Shown here one piece after another: positions 7,374 through 14,174 of a stretch of 15,362 nt of DNA (its first letter is position 1; every line of letters begins with the position of its first letter). The stretch spans positions 1-15,362 of the forward strand of contig CAJQNX010000101.1 of NCBI GenBank assembly GCA_905479795.1. The letters are read 5' to 3'. Under the pieces are notes generated by a model. It did not search any database. It was not told where the DNA came from and saw nothing but the letters and a program-made list of their open reading frames with translations. The position numbers and the translations under genes were made by a program. This DNA is from an uncultured Candidatus Midichloriaceae bacterium (GTDB taxonomy: Bacteria; Pseudomonadota; Alphaproteobacteria; Rickettsiales; Midichloriaceae).

Positions 7374-7414
7374 ATGCAGAATATATCGAATAGGACACCA
7401 AAAAATATCTGCAT
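7374..7414 (-). promoter_or_regulatory. Leader stem-loop of rpsB (possible S2 autoregulatory site)
   Basis: In the predicted 5' UTR, ATGCAGA (7414-7408) and TCTGCAT (7380-7374) form a perfect 7-bp stem enclosing 27 nt, about 15 nt upstream of the AAGGAG. Many bacteria regulate rpsB-tsf by S2 binding to a structured leader. Whether this hairpin does so is inference from position only. Confidence 0.4.
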
Positions 7415-7431
7415 GGTTTTTATAATCCATG

Positions 7432-7460
7432 ACTATACATATTAGTCTTTAAAATTTCAA
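7432..7460 (-). promoter_or_regulatory. Promoter of the rpsB-tsf-pyrH-frr operon
   Basis: On the minus strand TTGAAA (7460-7455) and TATAGT (7437-7432) are separated by the optimal 17 bp. Transcription should begin near 7425, giving a leader of about 80 nt. This is the best -35/-10 pair upstream of rpsB. Confidence 0.6.
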
Positions 7461-7508
7461 TATTAAATTTGAATTATAAATAAATTAAGGGTTATAAATT
7501 TTTTTTTG

Positions 7509-7537
7509 TTTGTTTGTAGATAAAAATTGCATACTAT
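7509..7537 (+). promoter_or_regulatory. Weak promoter candidate for the host-attachment gene
   Basis: TTTGTT (7509-7514) and TACTAT (7532-7537) are 17 bp apart and 30 bp upstream of the ATG at 7569. The match to consensus is modest. It would be divergent from the rpsB promoter about 50 bp away. Confidence 0.3.
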
Positions 7538-7568
7538 TAATGTTGTACTATTTTTTAGGGATATAAAA

Positions 7569-7988
7569 ATGACACATAAGCTTGTACTAATTATTGATTC
7601 TAAATTTGCCAAAATTTATAGAGCGGAAGGGCTACAATTAAAAAAACTAATTTCTGAATATACTTCTGAGGAATTTGGCATTATTCACAAAAAGCAGTCA
7701 GTGAGAACTGGGTTTAAAAAGCAGGCCAGCGGAAGGGCTCACTTCTTTGATCCTCATACCGAGTCAAAAGACATTGAAAGGTGTGAATTTAGCAAAAAAA
7801 TTTCAGATATTGTTAAGGATATGCTTATAAAAGAATCTTTTTCAGAGATAATTTTGATTGCGTCTCCAAAGGTACTCAGTCTAATGAGAAAATATATGCA
7901 AAAAACAGTCAACATTGAGATAAAGGAAATAGCAAAAGATTTGATTAGCTCAAGTGAAGAGCAAATTGCAAAGGTGGCTTTTTCATAG
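7569..7988 (+). CDS. Host-attachment-family protein (baeRF/eRF1-like fold)
   Basis: The 139-residue product resembles the family annotated as 'protein required for attachment to host cells'. It opens with a strand of the type KLVLIIDSKFAKIYRAEG (residues 4-21), continues through a polar middle with GRAHFFDPHTESKD (55-68), a helix, and the conserved strand-helix IILIASPKVLSLMRKYM (94-110). It ends with IAKDLISSSEEQIAKVAF. Sequence-profile work groups this family with bacterial eRF1-like proteins, so a ribosome- or RNA-related role is as likely as adhesion; I see no signal peptide or transmembrane segment. The ATG at 7569 is preferred over a longer frame beginning at 7527 because AGGGA lies 7 nt upstream. 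It diverges from rpsB. Confidence 0.7.
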   Translation: MTHKLVLIIDSKFAKIYRAEGLQLKKLISEYTSEEFGIIHKKQSVRTGFKKQASGRAHFFDPHTESKDIERCEFSKKISDIVKDMLIKESFSEIILIASPKVLSLMRKYMQKTVNIEIKEIAKDLISSSEEQIAKVAFS

Positions 7989-8064
7989 GAGCTCAGAAGT
8001 TATGACATTGCAATTATTTCTTCAGCAAACAAGTTGCGTAAATAGTATATTATTTAGTTGATTT

Positions 8065-9408
8065 CTATGAATCGAATGCGTAGCTAAAAATTCCAGTAGG
8101 ATTGTCATCGCATATACCAAATGATATAGAATCTTCAAATATACTCTCTAATTTAAGTGTTGCTGTCTTTGCATTCTCATGAATGCTTTTGTACTCAGTG
8201 GCTATGTAATATAATGTGTAAGCATTCCCTAATACACCAGCAGTAGATTTATCTAACAACATTGCTTTCGGTGCCACCCTTTGCAACAAATTTTCATTTA
8301 GGGTGTGAAGTGTTTCATGACCTATTTGCGGTATCTTCAATTTATTGAATAGGCTGACTACTTTATCTGCATATGGTACTTTATCTGCATATGGTAATTT
8401 CATTGAAAGTTGATGAGCTCCAACTGCGCTAACATTATGTGTTTTGGCAATCATGTAAAAGGATGCCAGATATGATGATGCTTTTACTAACTCACCAGCT
8501 GTTCCAACCGAGAGACAGTATCCTTTTTTAGTTGTATCTATAAGTTTATTAAGCATAGTATAATTCATAAATTTTCCATTATTGCAGGCATTATACATAA
8601 GTTCTAACATTTTGTCAAGATAAAGTTTTGGATTTTTAACGCATGTTGTAGAATATGATGAAATAGTAGTTATAGCGCTGGTATACATAGTGGGTAATTT
8701 ATTGAAAAGCGTCATTGCCATACCTGTGGTGCAGTTGACTGTATCTATTAGAGTCGATGATGCTTGGCTAACAGCCTCTGAAGCTACGGGGGCAGTGTAA
8801 TTATAGGTATTTTTTATGGTATTTAATGTAAAATTAGAAAGTTCGCTGACACTTGTGTAGCAAAAATTTTTCAAGTTTGTGGCATGAGGTGATATAGTAT
8901 TATATGTGCTGGTATACATAGTGGGTAATTCATTGAAAAGCTCCATTGCCATACTAGTGGTGCAGTTGACTGTATCTATTAGAGTCGATGATGCTTGTCT
9001 AATAGCCTCTGAAGCTACGGGGGAATTAATTATAAAATAGAGCATTGCATAACTAGCACAACTAATTGCAATAACAATTTCTGCCCACTGCAAATTAGTG
9101 GCCCAAGGAATTAATTCTAATTTTAATATATGCTTTTCCTCTGGAGTCAAATCCTCATATGATATAATATTTTTATAAACAGCGGATGTTGCTGCTTGGC
9201 CGTATGGGTTCGTGACCAATGTAGTAAGTAGCCCATAGAACTCATCTTCTGTTTTTCCTTTTGTCTCTAAAATAAATTGATTGATCAAGATATCTATATT
9301 TAAATTTTGATAGCTATCTTGCTTAGTCCAAGCAGTATATATATATCCGATGACACTTTGATTTAGATAATTGCTTGTTGATGCTATTTTATTGTAAAAT
9401 TTCCACAT
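8065..9408 (-). CDS. Hypothetical membrane protein with internal 44-residue repeats
   Basis: The family is not recognised. The product has 447 residues from the ATG at 9408. An N-terminal soluble region is followed by one strong transmembrane segment (about 109-129, VIAISCASYAMLYFIIN). Two nearly identical 44-residue repeats starting PVASEA follow, at about 130-173 and 207-250. Further on, the hexapeptide PYADKV is duplicated in tandem (339-350). The C-terminal half has several amphipathic helices. The longer GTG start at 9450 is rejected because it would lie upstream of a TATAAT at 9442-9447, whereas AGGA sits 11 nt before the ATG at 9408. Cys- and Thr-rich repeats, a single membrane anchor and an accessory location would suit a surface or secreted host-interaction protein, but this is inference. 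Confidence 0.6.
   Translation of the reverse strand: MWKFYNKIASTSNYLNQSVIGYIYTAWTKQDSYQNLNIDILINQFILETKGKTEDEFYGLLTTLVTNPYGQAATSAVYKNIISYEDLTPEEKHILKLELIPWATNLQWAEIVIAISCASYAMLYFIINSPVASEAIRQASSTLIDTVNCTTSMAMELFNELPTMYTSTYNTISPHATNLKNFCYTSVSELSNFTLNTIKNTYNYTAPVASEAVSQASSTLIDTVNCTTGMAMTLFNKLPTMYTSAITTISSYSTTCVKNPKLYLDKMLELMYNACNNGKFMNYTMLNKLIDTTKKGYCLSVGTAGELVKASSYLASFYMIAKTHNVSAVGAHQLSMKLPYADKVPYADKVVSLFNKLKIPQIGHETLHTLNENLLQRVAPKAMLLDKSTAGVLGNAYTLYYIATEYKSIHENAKTATLKLESIFEDSISFGICDDNPTGIFSYAFDS
8361..8396. repeat. 18-bp perfect tandem duplication
   Basis: CTTTATCTGCATATGGTA occurs at 8361-8378 and again at 8379-8396 without a gap. It is in frame and duplicates the peptide PYADKV in the membrane protein, probably by replication slippage. 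Confidence 0.9.
8677..8792. repeat. Copy A of a 116-bp intragenic direct repeat
   Basis: This segment matches 8908-9023 with 7 mismatches in 116 positions by eye and no gaps. The period is 231 bp (77 codons), so the reading frame is kept. It encodes the second 44-residue repeat of the membrane protein. Confidence 0.9.
8908..9023. repeat. Copy B of the 116-bp intragenic direct repeat
   Basis: Partner of 8677-8792, encoding the first 44-residue repeat just after the membrane segment. The high nucleotide identity points to recent duplication or ongoing gene conversion. Confidence 0.9.
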
Positions 9409-9441
9409 AACTAATTGTTTCCTAATAAATTGTTTAACTAC

Positions 9442-9447
9442 ATTATA
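9442..9447 (-). promoter_or_regulatory. -10 element for the repeat-containing membrane protein
   Basis: A perfect TATAAT (9447-9442 on the minus strand) lies 34 bp upstream of the ATG at 9408, placing the transcript start near 9435. No good -35 hexamer is seen at 16-18 bp. Confidence 0.4.
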
Positions 9448-9490
9448 CACAACGATTGTTACAATTAGGTTAAGGGATTTGGTTTTTGCA

Positions 9491-9548
9491 AAATTTAATT
9501 TTTAGATGGTACTTTACTCAGTGGGTGCTTGCCTAAGAGTGATTTTTT
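9491..9548 (-). repeat. Detached duplicate of the xerD 3' end
   Basis: This 58-bp segment matches 10688-10745, the end of xerD, in direct orientation. The first 18 bases are identical and there are 8 mismatches overall. On the minus strand it encodes LLGKHPLSKVPSKN followed by TAA, against LLGKHPLSNISSKN and TAA in xerD. It has no start codon or gene body, so it is a displaced gene end, as left when an element inserts into a gene's 3' terminus. Confidence 0.85.
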
Positions 9549-9551
9549 AAT

Positions 9552-9641
9552 TTAAGTGTTGTCACGACATTCAAATTTAACTCCAACGTCTATCAGATAT
9601 TTAATTGTCTTTACATCGAGTTTTTTTAACCAATTTCTTTG
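9552..9641 (-). pseudogene. Ankyrin-repeat-like remnant
   Basis: A 29-codon minus-strand stretch between two stop codons reads WLKKLDVKTIKYLIDVGV and then KFECRDNT before TAA. The pattern (V-x2-IKYLID-x-GV-x-F-E-x-RDN) resembles the second helix and loop of an ankyrin repeat (typically IVKYLLEKGADVNAKDN). It is in the same frame as the detached xerD tail that follows it. It is too short to be functional and is probably the relic of an ankyrin gene. Confidence 0.4.
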
Positions 9642-9660
9642 TTAATGATTTTTGCATAAC

Positions 9661-9690
9661 TTGACAAAAATATGTATCGTTTGATACACT
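9661..9690 (+). promoter_or_regulatory. Strong promoter with palindromic operator in its spacer
   Basis: A consensus -35 TTGACA (9661-9666) is followed after 18 bp by TACACT (9685-9690), 42 bp upstream of the ATG at 9732. Between them TGTATC-gttt-GATACA (9673-9688) is a perfect 6-bp-arm palindrome overlapping the -10. This is the geometry of a repressor operator; the regulator is unknown. Confidence 0.55.
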
Positions 9691-9731
9691 TAAGGCATGG
9701 ATTAATGACGTGAGCAGAGATGTATAGTTAG

Positions 9732-10421
9732 ATGAATTACCTAAAAATAATTGCGCAGGGTCTTGGGTCTATAGGACCGTTAGTTGGATTAGGAATGTTT
9801 GTGCATGATACCCTAGCTCGTGTATTTCCTTTTGCAAATCCAATAAGTGCACGCAACAATATAATGTATATATTAGCAACAGCAGCATTTGTAGAGGCTG
9901 TTAAACATGGAAGCATGGAAATGACAGATTTCATCGTTACTTATGGTGATGAGAAGGATCAAATGTCAAATAGTGAGATGATAATTGATACTATGTTTAA
10001 GGCTACGTTTACAGGTGTTGGATTAAATGTGGCTGGTCAAAATCCTCTTGTGAAGCATGGCTATACTCTTTACAAATCATGGGATAATGTAGCAAATGGG
10101 ATGAGTGTTATAGGGAGCTATGTTATGAATTGTTTCTATGGAGAGATATCTAGTAGCCACCATCAACAGGAAGAGATGTATGAATGGAAGGATGCTATTG
10201 CACCTATATTATACATGCTGATAACTATGTCGATGTATTGGAGTATTAGTAAAATAGCCAAAGAATACACTCATGTTAGTGAGGTGGTAGATGGTATATA
10301 TAAGGATTCCACAAATAAAGAAGATCTTATTAATCGCACTTATGCATTGCTACTAACATCTAATAACTTACAATCAACAGATAAGATAAAAAGTATTTTA
10401 AGCAGTTTATACGATAAATGA
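9732..10421 (+). CDS. Hypothetical membrane protein, probably truncated by an in-frame TGA
   Basis: The family is not recognised. The 229-residue product has hydrophobic segments at about 7-25 (IAQGLGSIGPLVGLGMF), 44-58 (IMYILATAAFVEAV) and 156-173 (IAPILYMLITMSMYWSIS), with a polar C-terminus. It therefore likely sits in the membrane. The ATG has only a weak AGAGA upstream, but a strong promoter/operator precedes it. The frame ends at TGA (10419-10421) and stays open in the same phase for 82 more codons to 10670. The original gene was therefore probably about 312 codons. It lies between two copies of the xerD 3' end and is likely cargo of a small inserted element. TGA is a normal stop elsewhere in this window (the polymerase, Nudix and gamma-CA genes end with it). 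Confidence 0.55.
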   Translation: MNYLKIIAQGLGSIGPLVGLGMFVHDTLARVFPFANPISARNNIMYILATAAFVEAVKHGSMEMTDFIVTYGDEKDQMSNSEMIIDTMFKATFTGVGLNVAGQNPLVKHGYTLYKSWDNVANGMSVIGSYVMNCFYGEISSSHHQQEEMYEWKDAIAPILYMLITMSMYWSISKIAKEYTHVSEVVDGIYKDSTNKEDLINRTYALLLTSNNLQSTDKIKSILSSLYDK

Positions 10422-10670
10422 AAGGAGCTTGAAGATCAAATAGTTCCAACTTGGAGTGCTAAAATTGGGAATAAATCATGGGATGTTGCTCTCAATCAAG
10501 TTGTTTCTAAGCGCCTTAGGGGTTTTCGTGCAGATCAAGATTTTCGTCAAAATGTTGAAAGTATAAAAGATGATTTTCTGCGTAATAGTATTGTTGAGAT
10601 AACTAAAAAATTTGAAAAAGCTATTGGGCTTAGGGAATTTCCTGCTTTGGCTTCATCGCACTATAGATGA
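10422..10670 (+). pseudogene. In-frame 3' continuation of the interrupted gene
   Basis: These 82 codons directly continue the preceding frame after TGA and end at TGA 10668-10670. The translation contains PTWSAKIGNKSWDVALNQ, then RLRGFRADQDFRQNV and a charged helical end with REFPALASSHYR. No ATG, GTG or TTG start with a ribosome-binding site is present, so it is not an independent gene. Arginine codons CGT, CGC and AGG are more frequent than in neighbouring genes, hinting at a different origin. Confidence 0.5.
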
Positions 10671-10675
10671 GGTGC

Positions 10676-10700
10676 AAATTTCCTATGAAATTTAATTTTT
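10676..10700 (+). terminator. AT-rich hairpin with short T-run, overlapping the xerD stop
   Basis: AAATTTC (10676-10682) and GAAATTT (10687-10693) form a perfect 7-bp stem with a 4-nt loop, followed by AATTTTT. It lies just behind the interrupted plus-strand gene and overlaps the xerD stop (10692-10694) on the other strand. The stem has one G-C pair, so termination would be weak. Confidence 0.3.
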
Positions 10701-10745
10701 AGATGATATATTGCTCAATGGGTGTTTGCCCAAGAGTAATTTTTT
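10688..10745 (-). repeat. xerD-resident copy of the duplicated 58-bp segment
   Basis: This is the end of the intact xerD gene, from the KKLLLGKHPLSN region through the stop and four bases beyond. Its partner is 9491-9548, 1,197 bp away in direct orientation. Together they bracket the ankyrin remnant and the interrupted membrane-protein gene. Confidence 0.85.
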
Positions 10746-11645
10746 TGCTTTAGAATCGGAAACTTTGGTATAAATTTGGGTTGAAGATATATCAGAATGT
10801 CCCAATAATTCTTGTACAATCCTTAGGTTAGCGCCATTATCTAGCATATGGGTTGCAAATGAATGCCTGATCTTGTGTGGCGAAATTATTAGGGGATCAA
10901 TGTTGGATTTTATAGCAATTTCTTTGAGGATTTGGCCAAATCTTTGTCTAGAAATATGAACAATTTTTTTATTTTTTGAGACTGACGGAAAGACCCAATT
11001 TGACTTTGCTCCAACTGATAAAAATTTACTTCTAATATCTAAATAATTTTTTAATGCTTTGCACGCCATTTGATTTAGTATTACAGCTCTTTCTTTTTTA
11101 CCTTTTCCTTCTACTATTAGAAGGTTTATTTCTGATTCGTCAGAAAGACTTTCCAATGCTTTCATTTTCAACGATACTAATTCAGAAATCCTCATACCTG
11201 TGGAGTATAATATTTCTAACATTGTGTAATCTCTCAATCCTTCTTTAGTGATGTTATTATTTGCCGTTTTTATTAATTTATCCAATATATCTTGTGATAA
11301 TGCTTTCGGAATGGATTCTGGTCTTTTGGGCATGATTATGTTTAAAGTTGGATTTTCTTTAAAAACTCCATCAGAAACTAAAAAAGAAAAAAATTGCCTA
11401 AAAGTAGAAATCTTTCTACCTATGGTTTTAGCTCCTAGCTTTCTATGGCTTAATTCAATTATAAAATCTTTTATTATAGATGAGGTAACTTTTTCTAATT
11501 TTATATTATTTAAAGTTAAATAATCATATAAATCTTTAATATCTTTCCTATAGGATGATATTGTATTTTCTGTCGCCCCTCTTTCAGCAACAAGCATTTC
11601 GAAGAAATATTCTATATAGTTGCTTGTATATTTTTTATTAGTCAT
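10692..11645 (-). CDS. xerD: Tyrosine site-specific recombinase XerD
   Basis: XerD, with XerC and FtsK, resolves chromosome dimers at dif. The 317-residue protein has the SAM-like N-terminal core-binding domain (about 8-95) and a complete C-terminal catalytic domain. The catalytic residues are Arg152 (STGMRISEL), Lys181 in GKGKKER, His257 and Arg260 (HKIRHSFATHML), His283 (LGHSD) and nucleophile Tyr292 (TQIYTKV). XerD is favoured over XerC by the HKIRHSFATHMLDNGANLR-type segment and overall length, but the distinction is not certain. The ATG has no Shine-Dalgarno. It diverges from topA across 207 bp. Its last codons are duplicated at 9491-9548, implying insertion next to its 3' end without loss of the gene. 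Confidence 0.9.
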   Translation of the reverse strand: MTNKKYTSNYIEYFFEMLVAERGATENTISSYRKDIKDLYDYLTLNNIKLEKVTSSIIKDFIIELSHRKLGAKTIGRKISTFRQFFSFLVSDGVFKENPTLNIIMPKRPESIPKALSQDILDKLIKTANNNITKEGLRDYTMLEILYSTGMRISELVSLKMKALESLSDESEINLLIVEGKGKKERAVILNQMACKALKNYLDIRSKFLSVGAKSNWVFPSVSKNKKIVHISRQRFGQILKEIAIKSNIDPLIISPHKIRHSFATHMLDNGANLRIVQELLGHSDISSTQIYTKVSDSKAKKLLLGKHPLSNISSKN

Positions 11646-11793
11646 TAGTCATTTGTAATGCTGGATATCCCTGATAAATTAATGAAATCAATGACTTATA
11701 TTATTTATAATAAAAATAAAAATTAAATACTATATAAGTCAAAATGAGATAATAATTTATATTAAAATCCTCTACTATCTTTCTCAATAAATA

Positions 11794-11841
11794 TTGCATG
11801 TTATTAACAAATATGCAAACTAACATATAATTAACAAATAT
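11794..11841 (+). promoter_or_regulatory. Repeats and -10 element upstream of topA
   Basis: ATTAACAAATAT occurs twice (11803-11814 and 11830-11841, 27 bp apart), and TTGCAT/ATGCAA (11794-11799, 11813-11818) forms an inverted repeat around the first copy. A TATAAT at 11826-11831 would start transcription about 15 nt before the topA ATG. No good -35 is seen. Topoisomerase I promoters are often supercoiling-responsive; that is not shown here. Confidence 0.35.
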
Positions 11842-11852
11842 TTTTATACATA

Positions 11853-14174
11853 ATGAAGTTACTTATAGTTGAATCTCCTGCAAAAGCAAAAACTTTAGAA
11901 AAGTATCTAGGTGGAGATTATAAAGTAATTTCTTCATATGGTCATGTAAGGAGCTTACCTTCTGTAAAAGATGCTGTAGAACCTGAGAATGATTTTAAAA
12001 TTACTTATAAGGTGCTTGAAAAAGCGAAAGATACAATCAAAAAGCTTTCTGAGAATTTTAAAAAAGCTGATGCTATTTTTCTAGCGACTGATCCAGATAG
12101 AGAGGGGGAGGCAATTTCATGGCATATCTTAGAAGCAATGAAAAGTAAAAAATCTGTTAATAAGGATGTTGAAATAAAACGAATTGTGTTTCATGAAATA
12201 ACGAAAAGTGCAGTTATAAATGCTATAGAAAATCCAAGAGGGCTAGATAAAGATTTAGTGCATGCTCAACAAGCAAGGCAGGCTTTAGACTATTTAGTAG
12301 GATTTACCTTATCACCTGTTTTATGGAGGAAGTTACCAGGGAGTAGATCTGCGGGAAGAGTTCAATCGGTTGCTCTAAAATTGCTATGTGAAAGAGAGAA
12401 TGAAAGGGATAAATTTAAGGAGCAAGAATATTGGTCAATAGATAGTATATTTCAAAATGATGATAAAGTTAATTTTGACTCTATGCTTCATACTTATGAT
12501 GGTAAAAAAATTGAAAAACTTACCATATCAGATGAAGGTTATGCTAAAGAAATAGTAAAAAATGTTGAAAAATTAAAATATAAAGTTTCTTCAATTAAGA
12601 AAAAAGAAATTAACAGAAAACCTACAGCTCCATTCATTACTTCAACTTTAATACAAGAAGCTTCCAGAAAGTTAAATTTTACTGCACAAAAAGCAATGTT
12701 GATTGCTCAAAAGCTTTATGAGGGTATTCAAATAAATGGAGAGGTCACGGGTTTAATTACTTATATGAGAACGGATGGTGTTACAATATCAAAAGAAGCT
12801 ATTAAAAATATTGTTTCTCATATAAAAAATCATTATGGTCCAAATTATTTACCCGCAACCCCTATTGTTTATAAATCAAAATCCAAAAATGCTCAGGAAG
12901 CTCATGAAGCAATTAGACCAACAAATTTTCAAAATAGCCCTAGTGCCATAAAAGAATTTTTAGATAATGATCAATATAGATTATATGAACTAATTTGGAA
13001 AAGAACAGTTGCAAGTCAAATGGCTAATGCAAAATTAGAATCAGTTGCTGTAGAAATAGCATCTGAAACTGGTAATAATACTTTCAAATCAGTAGGCTCT
13101 ACACTTGTTTTTGACGGATTTTATAAAGTTTATAAGGAAGGTCAGGATAATGAACAAGATGAAAATAAAAATAAAATTCCAAAACTTAAAGAGGGTGATG
13201 ACTTAAAGCTTAATAAAGTAATTCCAAACCAACATTTTACACAACCCCCACCTAGATATACTGAGGCAAGTATTATAAAAAGAATGGAAGAGTTAGGGAT
13301 AGGGAGGCCCTCTACATATCCTAAAATTATCTCTATATTAATTGAAAGAGAATATGCCAAAATTATACAAAAAAGCTTCATACCAGAATCTAAAGGGAGA
13401 CTTGTTGACGCTTTTCTCAACAAATTTTTTAACAAGTACATAGATTATGATTTTACAGCAAATTTGGAAAATGACTTAGATGATATAGCAAATGGGAAAA
13501 AGAATTGGAAAGATGTGTTAAAAAACTTTTGGTCACCATTTAAAGGTACATCTAACGAAGTTTTAGAAATAAAAAATATGGATATAATTCATGAGGTAGA
13601 AAATTTACTAGGGGATTATATTTTTAAATCTGATGGCACAGAAAATACTGATACATTAAGAGAATGCAATAAATGTAATGATGGGAAATTAGGGCTAAGA
13701 ACAAGTAAATTTGGAGCATTTATAGGTTGTTCAAATTATCCAGAATGTAATTATAAAAGAGCATTGTTTGGAGATGAGCTTTTGGAAAGTGCCAGTAATA
13801 ATGAAAAAATTTTAGGAGTAGATGCAAAAACTCAAGTTAATATTTTACTAAAAAAGGGTCCTTATGGGTTTTATTTAGAAAAAGAAGAGGACGGGAAGAA
13901 AAAACGTGCATCACTTCCAGAAAAATATCCACATGAAAGTATTGATTTAGCATTTGCATCCAGCTTATTAAATTTACCAAAAATTATAGGTAAGCATCCA
14001 TCTATCGGTGAAGATATATTTGTTAAAATTGGTAGGTATGGTCCATATTTAGAATGTAACAAAAAATTCTATGCTTTAAAAAATATTGATAAAATTAATA
14101 TTAACTTTGGCGAGGCAATAGAGCTCATTGATAATTACAAGCCTAAAGTTGCAAAAAAGAAGAAAAAAAGCTAA
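11853..14174 (+). CDS. topA: DNA topoisomerase I (type IA)
   Basis: TopA relaxes negative supercoils through a 5'-phosphotyrosyl single-strand break. The 773-residue protein begins with the TOPRIM domain: Glu7 in IVESPAKA, and the DPDREGE acidic triad at 80-86. The core follows, with GSRSAGRVQS (163-172), nucleophile Tyr304 in ITYMRTDG, and IGRPSTYPKI (483-492). One four-cysteine zinc module is present (Cys605, Cys608, Cys626, Cys632). Two C-terminal repeats of the KGPYGFYLE / GRYGPYLE type and a lysine-rich end (VAKKKKKS) complete it, a layout common in alphaproteobacteria. E. coli TopA is longer (865) with more zinc fingers. The ATG has no Shine-Dalgarno and a very short predicted leader. 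The stop overlaps the next start by one base. Confidence 0.97.
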   Translation: MKLLIVESPAKAKTLEKYLGGDYKVISSYGHVRSLPSVKDAVEPENDFKITYKVLEKAKDTIKKLSENFKKADAIFLATDPDREGEAISWHILEAMKSKKSVNKDVEIKRIVFHEITKSAVINAIENPRGLDKDLVHAQQARQALDYLVGFTLSPVLWRKLPGSRSAGRVQSVALKLLCERENERDKFKEQEYWSIDSIFQNDDKVNFDSMLHTYDGKKIEKLTISDEGYAKEIVKNVEKLKYKVSSIKKKEINRKPTAPFITSTLIQEASRKLNFTAQKAMLIAQKLYEGIQINGEVTGLITYMRTDGVTISKEAIKNIVSHIKNHYGPNYLPATPIVYKSKSKNAQEAHEAIRPTNFQNSPSAIKEFLDNDQYRLYELIWKRTVASQMANAKLESVAVEIASETGNNTFKSVGSTLVFDGFYKVYKEGQDNEQDENKNKIPKLKEGDDLKLNKVIPNQHFTQPPPRYTEASIIKRMEELGIGRPSTYPKIISILIEREYAKIIQKSFIPESKGRLVDAFLNKFFNKYIDYDFTANLENDLDDIANGKKNWKDVLKNFWSPFKGTSNEVLEIKNMDIIHEVENLLGDYIFKSDGTENTDTLRECNKCNDGKLGLRTSKFGAFIGCSNYPECNYKRALFGDELLESASNNEKILGVDAKTQVNILLKKGPYGFYLEKEEDGKKKRASLPEKYPHESIDLAFASSLLNLPKIIGKHPSIGEDIFVKIGRYGPYLECNKKFYALKNIDKININFGEAIELIDNYKPKVAKKKKKS

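Noticed and set aside
7412..7431. CATGG/CCATG hairpin competing with the rpsB leader stem
   Set aside because: The distal arm lies at or before the predicted transcription start, so it would not be in the RNA.
9732..10670. TGA read as tryptophan, making one 312-residue protein
   Set aside because: The polymerase, Nudix and gamma-CA genes in the same window end at TGA, and tryptophan is encoded by TGG throughout.
10671..10698. Possible dif-like Xer site beginning GGTGC next to xerD
   Set aside because: Only about half of the positions agree with E. coli dif as recalled, and the conserved XerD-side arm is not preserved; the palindrome is explained as an AT-rich hairpin.
11054..11523. Plus-strand open frames opposite xerD
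   Set aside because: They are fully antisense to a gene with complete catalytic motifs and show no recognisable protein features.
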